A program made the position numbers and the translations under genes. DNA of 64,000 bases, taken from a virus. The notes beneath the pieces are model-generated. The model was not told the DNA's origin. It was given only the letters and a program-made list of their open reading frames with translations, and made no database searches. The stretch is taken from positions 1-64,000 of the IMG/VR virus record IMGVR_UViG_3300032093_009077, one strand, 5' to 3'. Positions 32,118 to 40,152 of this stretch are shown here, piece after piece (within the stretch, counting starts at the first letter, position 1; the number at the start of each line of letters is the position of its first letter).

Positions 32118-33275
32118 GTGTTAAATCGTGGTGTTTCTGGTGCTCGTGACGCAATTAACTTTTTGCAATCATTACGCAATATGTTGGCTGGCAATTCTCA
32201 AACAAAAATAAATGTAACGACCAAATGGGATGGCGCACCTGCCATATTTGCAGGTACTAATCCAGAAAATGGCAAATTCTTCGTTGGTACTAAATCAGTA
32301 TTCAACAAGGCCGCCAAATTAAACTATACAGAAGAAGATATTGATGCAAACCACCCTGGTGAAGGCTTGAATGTAAAACTAAAAGCTGCATTGAAACACC
32401 TGCCAAAACTTGGCATTAAAGGTATTTTGCAAGGTGACATGATGTTTGTGAAAGGTGATATTACAAGACAATCGATTGAAGGCCAATCATATATCACATT
32501 TCAACCAAACACAATCGTATATGCTGTGCCTACTAGTAGTGCATTGGCCAAAAAAATGTTAGATGCTCAAGTTGGTGTCGTGTTTCATACATCATATAGT
32601 GGCAAAACTATGGCCGATATGAAAGCATCTTTTAATATCGACATTGGTTATTTACGAAATACAAAAGATGTTTGGTTTCGTGATGCATCGTTTACTGATG
32701 CTTCTGGTTCTGCATCGTTTACAGAAGAAGAAACAAAACAAATTACAGGTGTTTTGTCTACCGCAGGTAAAACATTTCAATCGATCAATTCTTTGGTGTT
32801 AAATAAGATTGCTACGAGTGATGTGTATAAAACCTATATTAAGACATTCAACAATGCAAAAGTTCGTCAAGGTGAAAGAATAACTGACACCAGAAGGCAT
32901 ACGATAGAGTTGATTTCATGGATCGAAGCTAAGTTAAATAAAGAAATACAAGAAGCAAAAAAAGAAGATACTAAAAAGAAACGCATTAAAGAAAAAACAG
33001 AAGTCATGCGTTTTTTTCGTAACAATGCTGGACAATTAAAATCTATATTTGACCTGCAAAACATTTTAGTTTTTGCTAAAAATATGATTGTGAAAAAGTT
33101 ACAAGAAATACGGCAAGTTACAGGTACATTTTTACGAACAGACAAAGGATTTAAAGTTACAAATCCTGAAGGGTTTGTAGCAGTAGATAGATTAAAAGGT
33201 AATGCAGTAAAGTTAATTGATAGATTAGAATTCAGTCAGGCGAATTTTAATGCTACGAAAAATTGGGACAAATAA
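32118..33275 (+). CDS. nucleotidyltransferase/ligase-fold protein (DUF6267-like)
   Basis: 385 residues if started at the GTG 32118; the natural start is probably 32008 (see frame break). Motif I KWDGAPAIF (Lys nucleophile) near residue 36, then FFVGTKS, a GILQGDMMF motif III-like strand near 100, and VGVVFHTSYSG motif IV-like near 152 fit the DNA/RNA ligase nucleotidyltransferase fold, as in the DUF6267 family of T4-like phages. C-terminal half helical. Adenylation activity is inferred. Confidence 0.75.
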   Translation: MLNRGVSGARDAINFLQSLRNMLAGNSQTKINVTTKWDGAPAIFAGTNPENGKFFVGTKSVFNKAAKLNYTEEDIDANHPGEGLNVKLKAALKHLPKLGIKGILQGDMMFVKGDITRQSIEGQSYITFQPNTIVYAVPTSSALAKKMLDAQVGVVFHTSYSGKTMADMKASFNIDIGYLRNTKDVWFRDASFTDASGSASFTEEETKQITGVLSTAGKTFQSINSLVLNKIATSDVYKTYIKTFNNAKVRQGERITDTRRHTIELISWIEAKLNKEIQEAKKEDTKKKRIKEKTEVMRFFRNNAGQLKSIFDLQNILVFAKNMIVKKLQEIRQVTGTFLRTDKGFKVTNPEGFVAVDRLKGNAVKLIDRLEFSQANFNATKNWDK

Positions 33276-33550
33276 TGGCTTACGATCTGAATAAAATTTT
33301 AGCAGAATACGGTGATGATGATTTTGGTTTTTCTGCCGTATCAGAAGAAGAATACAATAAAGTAATATCTGAAACTGCTGACACAGCCGAAGAATACAAA
33401 GCACGATTAACACAAGTTGAGAAACTTGTATTACCGTTTTTTACTAAGTTACTTAAAACTGCCGATAAAGAATACATTTACTGGCCAAACAGAAAATCTA
33501 CAGTTGAATCTCAAATTCAAAAGATACTACAACTTACACGAAATGACTAA
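33275..33550 (+). CDS. small conserved-looking protein, unknown
   Basis: 91 residues from ATG 33275 (an upstream in-frame start at 33263 lies inside the preceding gene). Contains LNKILAEYGDDDFGFSAV at the N-terminus and KEYIYWPNRKSTVESQIQ at the C-terminus; the latter motif recurs in T4-like phage proteins. Overlaps both neighbours. Function unknown. Confidence 0.78.
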   Translation: MAYDLNKILAEYGDDDFGFSAVSEEEYNKVISETADTAEEYKARLTQVEKLVLPFFTKLLKTADKEYIYWPNRKSTVESQIQKILQLTRND

Positions 33551-33845
33551 AAAGAAAATAGAAGAAGCCTCATATGCAGGTAATATTGGTGTGATGGAAC
33601 TTGTTAAGTTTCACAATATTGCCACATCTGATCAGAAAAAACAGTTAAGATACCATTTAGACAATAAGAAAAAACATGATGCATGGAAATTAATTCAAAA
33701 CGTAACAGGCACCAAACTACATAAAAGTGTGAGTGAAGAATATGGTGCAGGTGAAGATGGCACAGAAAAACTGGTAAGAAAGTATATTGCTGATACTCCA
33801 GGTCAAACTTCTGCCGTCATTAAGAGGTATAAAAAGACTAAGTAA
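33543..33845 (+). CDS. small basic protein, unknown
   Basis: 100 residues from ATG 33543. Helical: SYAGNIGVMELVKFHNIA, then DQKKQLRYHLDNKKKHDAWK and a C-terminal KYIADTPGQTSAVIKRYKK. Overlaps the preceding gene by 8 nt. Similar small proteins occur in T4-like phages of aquatic bacteria, without known function. Confidence 0.75.
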   Translation: MTKKKIEEASYAGNIGVMELVKFHNIATSDQKKQLRYHLDNKKKHDAWKLIQNVTGTKLHKSVSEEYGAGEDGTEKLVRKYIADTPGQTSAVIKRYKKTK

Positions 33846-33866
33846 TAGATACAGATTGGAGATGTT

Positions 33867-34712
33867 ATGGGTGATGAGAATGATTTGATCATTGGTTGTT
33901 CAACTAATTATGATTGGTCTAAGATAAAATATTGGATCAATTCAATCAACATGTCAGGTTTTAAGGGTGAGAAAGTACTCATTCTGATGAACTGTGACAG
34001 AGACACCGCACAAAAGGTACAAGAAGCTGGATTTAAGATTGTCGGATTTAAAACTGACAATCAAGGTAATCTTGTATATGAATCAAATATGATGGTGCAT
34101 GTAGAAAGATTTATTCATATCTACAATTATATCGATCCATCTAAACACCGAAATGTAATTACTACTGACGTAAAAGATGTTGTGTTTCAACAAGATCCTG
34201 GCCGTTGGTTGCGAGAAAACATTTACGTTGATAAAGATTTGGTTTTTGCTTCTGAAAGTATTCGTTATAAGAATGAACCGTGGGGTGATCAAAACCTAAA
34301 AGAGACTTATGGTCAATTCATCTATGAGAAATTTAAAGATAATGAAATTTACAATGTAGGTGTTTTAGGTGGTCGAGCTAAAGCTATGAAAGATTTATGT
34401 TTAAATATTTTTGTAGCATGTACAGGCCGTCCTATTCCTATTTGTGATCAATCAACATTCAACTTTATGATTTCACAACATCCGTATACTGAAAGATCTT
34501 TATACATGAAATCTGAAAATGGATGGGCATGTCAATTAGGAACTACAGGTGATCCAACAAAGATACAGAAGTTTAAACCATATCTATTAGAACCAAGTCC
34601 TAAGTTTGAAAATGATGTTGTCAAAACAAATAAAGGAACAGAATTTTGTATCGTTCACCAATACGATAGAGTGCCAGCGATTGCAAAAGTTTTGGAGAAA
34701 AAATACGGATGA
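33867..34712 (+). CDS. glycosyltransferase-like protein (GT-A type)
   Basis: 281 residues; first gene of a seven-gene cassette. DLIIGCSTNYDWSKIKYWI at the N-terminus, then VITTDVKDVVFQQDP (DxD-type metal site near residue 108) and NVGVLGGRAKAM fit a nucleotide-sugar transferase of GT8-like layout. Substrate unknown. GGAGATG gives the ribosome site. The 3' end overlaps the next gene by 4 nt. Confidence 0.7.
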   Translation: MGDENDLIIGCSTNYDWSKIKYWINSINMSGFKGEKVLILMNCDRDTAQKVQEAGFKIVGFKTDNQGNLVYESNMMVHVERFIHIYNYIDPSKHRNVITTDVKDVVFQQDPGRWLRENIYVDKDLVFASESIRYKNEPWGDQNLKETYGQFIYEKFKDNEIYNVGVLGGRAKAMKDLCLNIFVACTGRPIPICDQSTFNFMISQHPYTERSLYMKSENGWACQLGTTGDPTKIQKFKPYLLEPSPKFENDVVKTNKGTEFCIVHQYDRVPAIAKVLEKKYG

Positions 34713-35674
34713 AAAAAATACTGTTTGTTGTGCATCGTTATCCTCCTTTTCCTGGTGGATCTGAAAACTATGTTCGAGATATGGCAGAAGAAGTTGTACG
34801 CCGTGGCCATGAAGCCGTTGTGTTGACGGGTGAACACAAAGGTGATAGAAACGGTGTAAAGGTTACAAGTAATGCAGAGATACTTGGCCAAAAATGGGAT
34901 CTAATTGTGGTACATGGTGGTGATGTTGGTGTTCAAGATTTTGTTTTGAATCGTTCTCATGCTATTGCTGAGATTTCTCCAATGTTGTTCATGTTAATCA
35001 TTCCTTCTGAAAGTGAAACATATAAACACGCTTGTGAACATGTACAATACATCGGTTGCTCAGCGCCAGAAGATTGGGACTGGATTAAGAAAAAAGGTCT
35101 TGAAAAGAAAGCAAAAAGAATCAGTCATGGCATCGATGAAAGATCTTCTACTGGCATGCCAGGCTTTAGAGAAAAATATGGCATCAAAACAGAATTGATG
35201 TTTCTATCTTGTGGTGGTTATTGGCCAAACAAGGCGATGCATGAATTGGTTGATACTTTTAATCAAGTTGGTCGATGGGATATTACTTTAGTTTTAACTG
35301 GTTATGATAATCGTTATGGTCTAATGCCTAGAGAATCAGAATATGTCAGACCATTAATGATTGATGATCGCAACGATGTTATGTCTGCAATTCGTGAATC
35401 GGATCTTTACATTATGCACTCTCACCGTGAAGGATTTGGATTGGTTCTTTTAGAATCTATGTTAAATCATACGCCATGGGCATCACGCAATATCGCTGGC
35501 GGCCGCCTAATGAGCGATTTTGGTTTTACATACGATAGAGATGAAGAATTATTGAAGTATATGAGAAAATATAAAACTTTACGTAACACAATTCGTTCAG
35601 AAAATGCATATGAATATGTTATACATAATCATTTGATTAGACATACAGTTGATGACATAATGAGGTTAACATGA
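34709..35674 (+). CDS. GT4-family glycosyltransferase (GT-B fold)
   Basis: 321 residues. N-terminal HRYPPFPGGSENYVRDMAEE is the acceptor-side loop of GT4 enzymes; the donor-side motif HREGFGLVLLESM carries the E-x7-E pair near residue 237. Somewhat shorter than typical (about 370). Overlaps both neighbours by 4 nt, so the cassette is translationally coupled. Confidence 0.88.
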   Translation: MKKILFVVHRYPPFPGGSENYVRDMAEEVVRRGHEAVVLTGEHKGDRNGVKVTSNAEILGQKWDLIVVHGGDVGVQDFVLNRSHAIAEISPMLFMLIIPSESETYKHACEHVQYIGCSAPEDWDWIKKKGLEKKAKRISHGIDERSSTGMPGFREKYGIKTELMFLSCGGYWPNKAMHELVDTFNQVGRWDITLVLTGYDNRYGLMPRESEYVRPLMIDDRNDVMSAIRESDLYIMHSHREGFGLVLLESMLNHTPWASRNIAGGRLMSDFGFTYDRDEELLKYMRKYKTLRNTIRSENAYEYVIHNHLIRHTVDDIMRLT

Positions 35675-36285
35675 AATTTAGTTTTGGTATTTTAACATTA
35701 TATGAGAACACCGAACAAATTCAAGGTGTAATTGATTCAATCAAAGCATTGAATATTCTTGATCATGAAATTCTTTTAATTGGCCCAAAGAATGACCAGT
35801 TTAAAAACACCATAGAATTTGATGAAACACAAAAAGAAGGTTGGATTACACGCAAGAAAAATATGTTAGTTGATTCTGCTAAGTATGATAATGTAGTCGT
35901 GATGCATGATTACTATACATTTGATTCTGATTGGTATAAAAACTTTGTAGAATTTGGTGATGATTGGGATGTTTGCAGTAACGCACAACTGTTGATTAAC
36001 GGCAATCGCCACTTCACCGATTGGGTCACATGGGATTCTCCAATTTTTCCAAGATATACAGCAATGTCTTATGATGATTGGTCACACACCCGCTGTATGT
36101 ACCAGTCTGGTGGTTATATGATTGTTAAGAAGGATTTTTACAAAAAATTTCCAATGAACGAAGAAATGACATGGGGTACCGCAGAAGATGTTGAATGGTC
36201 TTTGCGTATGCGTACAAGTGCTAAATGGAAATGTAATGGCAAATCAATTGTGAAACATAATAAGGTACACCGTGATGCCCGCTAA
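35671..36285 (+). CDS. GT2-like glycosyltransferase
   Basis: 204 residues. FSFGILTLYENTEQIQGVIDSI at the start, VVVMHDYYTFDSDWY as the metal-binding region (D-Y-Y in place of DxD), and WGTAEDVEWSLRM as the catalytic-base ED motif fit a short GT2-family enzyme. Overlaps neighbours on both sides. Sugar specificity cannot be told. Confidence 0.78.
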   Translation: MKFSFGILTLYENTEQIQGVIDSIKALNILDHEILLIGPKNDQFKNTIEFDETQKEGWITRKKNMLVDSAKYDNVVVMHDYYTFDSDWYKNFVEFGDDWDVCSNAQLLINGNRHFTDWVTWDSPIFPRYTAMSYDDWSHTRCMYQSGGYMIVKKDFYKKFPMNEEMTWGTAEDVEWSLRMRTSAKWKCNGKSIVKHNKVHRDAR

Positions 36286-37648
36286 ATTGGTTATCTTTGA
36301 TCTTGACGGTGTTTTAATTGATTCAAGAGAACTTCACTACGATGCTTTAAATGAGGCTTTACGAAAAGTTGGTGAAGAATATGTGATTAGTCGTGAAGAA
36401 CATTTAAGCACATATGATGGTCTCAACACCACAAGAAAACTTGAACTCTTATCTGAACAAAAAGGTTTAGATAGAAAGTATTTCAATCAAGTTTGGCAAG
36501 ATAAACAAAATGCAACATTTAAGTTATTAAGTGACTTAAAAATAAATCATACTGCTCGCTATATTATTACACAATGTAAATTAAAAGGTTGGAAAGTTGC
36601 AGTTGCCAGTAATTCCATTCGAGAAACAATTCGCATTGCTCTTGACGCAATTGGAATTTTAGGCCATGTTGATTACATTGTAAGTAATGAAGATGTGAAA
36701 AGAACAAAACCATTTCCAGAAATGTATTGGAAATGTATGATAGCACTTGGTGCTTTACCAAAAGATACTATTATCATTGAAGATAGTCACATTGGCCGTC
36801 AAGGTGCCATTGATTCTGGTGCAATACTTTATCCTGTAGAAAATGCGAATGACTTAAATGGATTACGATTTATGGAAAAAATTGAAGAATATGAAAAATC
36901 CCACCGTGACTCTGCAATACCATGGCGTGATAAAAAACTAAATGTGTTAATTCCTATGGCCGGTGCAGGTTCTAGATTTGCACAAGCAGGTTATACATTT
37001 CCAAAACCATTGATTGAAGTTCATGGTAAACCAATGATTCAAGTTGTAGTAGAAAATTTAAATATAGAAGCCAATTATATTTTCATCGTGCAAAAAGAAC
37101 ATTATGAAAAATATAATTTAAAGTATCTACTGAATTTAATTACACCTAATTGTAAAATTGTACAGGTCGATGGCATGACAGAAGGTGCCGCCTGCACAAC
37201 TTTACTTGCAAAAGAATTTATTGATAATGATGCACCACTTGTAATGGCAAACTCTGATCAGTATGTTGAATGGAATTCAAATGAGTGTATGTACGCTTTC
37301 AATGCTGATGCGATTGATGGTGGTATTCTGACATTTAAAGCCACGCATCCAAAATGGTCGTATGCTAAATTAAATGAAGATGGTTTTGTATCAGAAGTTG
37401 CAGAAAAGAAACCTATTTCTGATAACGCAACTGTAGGCATTTACTTTTGGAAAAAAGGTTCTGATTATGTTAAGTATGCAGAACAAATGATTGCAAAAAA
37501 TATTCGCACAAACAATGAATTCTATGTTTGTCCTGTATTCAATGAGGCGATTGAAGATGGTAAAAAAATTCGTGTCAAACAAATCGAAAAGATGTGGGGT
37601 ATTGGTACACCTGAAGATTTAAATTATTTCTTGGAAAATCACAAATGA
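36275..37648 (+). CDS. HAD phosphatase fused to sugar nucleotidylyltransferase
   Basis: 457 residues from ATG 36275. Residues 1-210 are a HAD hydrolase: FDLDGVLIDS, VAVASNS, RTKPFPEMYW, IIIEDSHIGRQGA. Residues 224-457 are a nucleotidyltransferase: NVLIPMAGAGSRFAQAGY, FPKPLIEVHGKPMI, MANSDQY. The fusion would dephosphorylate a sugar phosphate and activate a sugar-1-phosphate with NTP, as in heptose or related pathways. It supplies a donor for the adjoining glycosyltransferases. Overlaps both neighbours. Confidence 0.88.
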   Translation: MPAKLVIFDLDGVLIDSRELHYDALNEALRKVGEEYVISREEHLSTYDGLNTTRKLELLSEQKGLDRKYFNQVWQDKQNATFKLLSDLKINHTARYIITQCKLKGWKVAVASNSIRETIRIALDAIGILGHVDYIVSNEDVKRTKPFPEMYWKCMIALGALPKDTIIIEDSHIGRQGAIDSGAILYPVENANDLNGLRFMEKIEEYEKSHRDSAIPWRDKKLNVLIPMAGAGSRFAQAGYTFPKPLIEVHGKPMIQVVVENLNIEANYIFIVQKEHYEKYNLKYLLNLITPNCKIVQVDGMTEGAACTTLLAKEFIDNDAPLVMANSDQYVEWNSNECMYAFNADAIDGGILTFKATHPKWSYAKLNEDGFVSEVAEKKPISDNATVGIYFWKKGSDYVKYAEQMIAKNIRTNNEFYVCPVFNEAIEDGKKIRVKQIEKMWGIGTPEDLNYFLENHK

Positions 37649-38370
37649 AAACTGCTGTTATTTTGACAGGACACCTGCGTTGTTGGAAGCAGGTGTTTCC
37701 TAATTTTAAAGAACGAATTATTGATCGTTACACACCCGATATTTTTATTCACACTTGGGATGATGAAGCATATTGGATTCCTGGTGACAAACAAAATGAA
37801 ACAGGCATCTACGAAGGTGCACCTGAAATTGTAGATCAGGAAGTAATTGATACATACAAACCACTTTATTATGTAAAAGAATATTGGAAAGATTTCAATA
37901 AACACTTTGAACATTGTGGTACATACTTTGAAAACTTTGCACATCGACCAAAAAATATTCTATCGATGTATTATAAAATTCATCAAGGTGTTGCATTGAT
38001 GGAAAAACATGTGGCTCAATTACAAAACAATTATGATTTAGTTATTCGTATGCGGCCTGATATGATTTTTCATGAGAATCTTCCAGAGTTTGAACCAAAT
38101 ACTTTCTACACTATTGCACATCGAAATCATTTAGGCCAAGGTACTGGTGATTTGATGCAAGTTGGTAATTTGGCACAGATGATGTTCTTCTCTAAAATTA
38201 TTTGTTTTATTGCACCAATTTATGCACAAACGAAGTTATTATGTCCCCATGTCATAACAGAACAACACATTAAAAATTTAGGTCTAAACTGGAAAGAATT
38301 TAATATCAATAAAACATTAATGCATACACCAAAAGGTGCGTATGTAGAAATGGATAAAGAGAATGCTTGA
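37645..38370 (+). CDS. putative surface-glycan transferase-like protein
   Basis: 241 residues. VILTGHLRCWKQVFPNF, then DIFIHTWDDEAYW and DLVIRMRPDMIF are the arrangement seen in uncharacterised glycosyltransferase-like proteins of capsule and LPS loci. No classic DxD. Part of the coupled cassette, overlapping by 4 and 8 nt. Assigned by context as much as sequence. Confidence 0.6.
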   Translation: MKTAVILTGHLRCWKQVFPNFKERIIDRYTPDIFIHTWDDEAYWIPGDKQNETGIYEGAPEIVDQEVIDTYKPLYYVKEYWKDFNKHFEHCGTYFENFAHRPKNILSMYYKIHQGVALMEKHVAQLQNNYDLVIRMRPDMIFHENLPEFEPNTFYTIAHRNHLGQGTGDLMQVGNLAQMMFFSKIICFIAPIYAQTKLLCPHVITEQHIKNLGLNWKEFNINKTLMHTPKGAYVEMDKENA

Positions 38371-39037
38371 AGAAATTTTAAATTTTAATGATGGTCCTGT
38401 AGGTTACGAAAGAAGTGGCCGTGGCCACATTAAGATGAAAGGTCATTCTGTACCTTATAGTATTATGCAGAAAGAGTGGGACTTTTTGCATAACATTGTT
38501 TTAGAAAATAATTTACAAAGAGGGTTTGAACTAGCAACCGCATTTGGCATTTCAGGTTCTGCCATCGGTACTGCATTTAAAAAAACAGGTGGTAAGTTTG
38601 TAACAATGGATGCATATGTAGAAGAAAAGTATGACAATGCTGGCACATATGAAACATTTGAAAGACAAGTGTATGAACAATCAGACGGTTACAAAAGTGT
38701 AAAATATCTTGTAGAAAAATTTGAATTGCAAGGTACAATGTTTCCAGAAATTGGTTGGTCACCAGATGATGTTGGTTCTACAATAACAAAACATTTCACA
38801 GATAAACTTGATTTTGTATTCTTAGATGCTGGGCATTTTGAAGGCCAAATGATTAAAGATGTTGATGCAATTAAACCGCATCTTGCAGAAAAATTTGTAT
38901 TTGTTTTTCATGACATTTATCCATGGAGTTGCACTCAAAAAGTGCATGATCATGTAAAAAATGTATTTGGAAAAAGCATTGAAGTAAAATTACCATATCC
39001 AGATGGTGAAAACATGGGAGTAATTATAAACTTATGA
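38363..39037 (+). CDS. class I SAM-dependent methyltransferase
   Basis: 224 residues. SAM-binding GFELATAFGISGSAIG (about 51-66), acidic VTMDAY at strand beta2, and FVFLDAGHFEGQ then FVFHDIYPW place it in the Methyltransf_24-like group, often found in sugar O-methylation. It probably caps or modifies the glycan built by the cassette. Confidence 0.78.
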   Translation: MLEEILNFNDGPVGYERSGRGHIKMKGHSVPYSIMQKEWDFLHNIVLENNLQRGFELATAFGISGSAIGTAFKKTGGKFVTMDAYVEEKYDNAGTYETFERQVYEQSDGYKSVKYLVEKFELQGTMFPEIGWSPDDVGSTITKHFTDKLDFVFLDAGHFEGQMIKDVDAIKPHLAEKFVFVFHDIYPWSCTQKVHDHVKNVFGKSIEVKLPYPDGENMGVIINL

Positions 39038-39501
39038 TGATTATATCACACAGAGGTAATTTAGATGGACCAGATCTGTTCAATGAAAACAGACCTGAAA
39101 TTGTAGATTATTGCATTTCAAAAGATACACCAGTTGAAGTCGATTTACGCTGGAGTAATGATCAATTTTATTTTGGCCATGATGAACCACAATATCCAGT
39201 TACAGTACAATATCTATTAGAAAACAAAGATTGGCTTTGGTTGCATTGTAAAGAGCGTGAATCATTACATGAGATTTTGAAATTAAAAAGATTCAATTGT
39301 TTTTGGCATCAAGAAGATGATTACACGATGACCAGTTTTGGTTACACTTGGGCATATCCAGGCCAACTACCAGCTGGCCCTATGACCATTGGTGTAATGC
39401 CTGAACTGAAGTGGTCACTTGAAGAATCTATCAAAAAAGGTTTCTTTGGTCTTTGTACGGATAATGTTATTCCGTTGCAAGAAATTATAAATAGCAAATA
39501 G
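39034..39501 (+). CDS. GDPD-like phosphodiesterase domain protein
   Basis: 155 residues. ISHRGNLDGPD, then PVEVDLRWSNDQFYFGHDEP matches the HRG...E-x-D...H core of glycerophosphodiester phosphodiesterases, and LHCKE and GLCTDN are later TIM-barrel strands. It is shorter than bacterial GDPDs (about 240), so the barrel may be minimal. It may remove or attach glycerophosphate on surface glycan; inferred. Ends in a late promoter for the next gene. Confidence 0.72.
   Translation: MMIISHRGNLDGPDLFNENRPEIVDYCISKDTPVEVDLRWSNDQFYFGHDEPQYPVTVQYLLENKDWLWLHCKERESLHEILKLKRFNCFWHQEDDYTMTSFGYTWAYPGQLPAGPMTIGVMPELKWSLEESIKKGFFGLCTDNVIPLQEIINSK
39486..39493 (+). promoter_or_regulatory. late promoter TATAAATA before second GIY-YIG gene
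   Basis: Exact consensus inside the final codons of the GDPD-like gene, 35 bp upstream of the ATG at 39529; GGGAGAG provides the ribosome site. Confidence 0.8.
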
Positions 39502-39528
39502 ATTAACTGCTGTAGAGGCGGGAGAGAT

Positions 39529-40152
39529 ATGAGATTTGGGTTCGTGTACCTATGGTACGATATAATTAGAAAAAAATATTACCTTGGAAGCCATCTAGGT
39601 CTTCCAACGGATGGTTATATTGGAAGTAATCGCCGTTTTCAATCCGCCTTCAAAAGTAGACCAGATTCCTTTAAACGAAGAATTTTGGAATCTCACGAAA
39701 AAATAACTTCTAAAGAATTACTTGCCAGAGAACAATATTGGTTGGATATGATTCAACCTATTGAGCTTGGAATTCGTTATTATAATGAAAAAAAGGTGGC
39801 GACTGGTGGAGATATAATTACTAACTTATCAGAAGAAAAAAGAAAAGAACATTCAATAAAATCAGGTTTAGCATCTAAAAAGTTTTGGGATAATATTTCA
39901 CTTAAAGATTATGAAAAAAGAAGAAAAGATGCTTTTGGTGGCAATAAATTTGATAGAAGTTATATGAAAGAAAGACAGGACAAATTATTTGCTCGCCAAG
40001 CTAAAATTATTTTTCCAACAGGCGAGGAAAAAATTATTAAAAATATAAGAGATTTTTGTAAAGAAAATAATTTAAATTATGGTAATTTTAAAACAATGTT
40101 AAGAGGCGAAAAATATAAATCTTGCGGCGGTTTTAAAGGCATTTACATATGA
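39529..40152 (+). CDS. GIY-YIG homing endonuclease
   Basis: 207 residues. GFVYLWYDIIRKKYYLGSH is the GIY-YIG strand pair, DGYIGSNRRFQSAF and RRILESHEKI follow, and EQYWLDMI contains the metal-binding Glu. C-terminal FCKENNLNYGNFKTMLRGEK resembles the end of the 7069 gene. It lies at a gene boundary, overlapping the next start by 4 nt, and has its own late promoter. Mobile within T4-type phages. Confidence 0.9.
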   Translation: MRFGFVYLWYDIIRKKYYLGSHLGLPTDGYIGSNRRFQSAFKSRPDSFKRRILESHEKITSKELLAREQYWLDMIQPIELGIRYYNEKKVATGGDIITNLSEEKRKEHSIKSGLASKKFWDNISLKDYEKRRKDAFGGNKFDRSYMKERQDKLFARQAKIIFPTGEEKIIKNIRDFCKENNLNYGNFKTMLRGEKYKSCGGFKGIYI

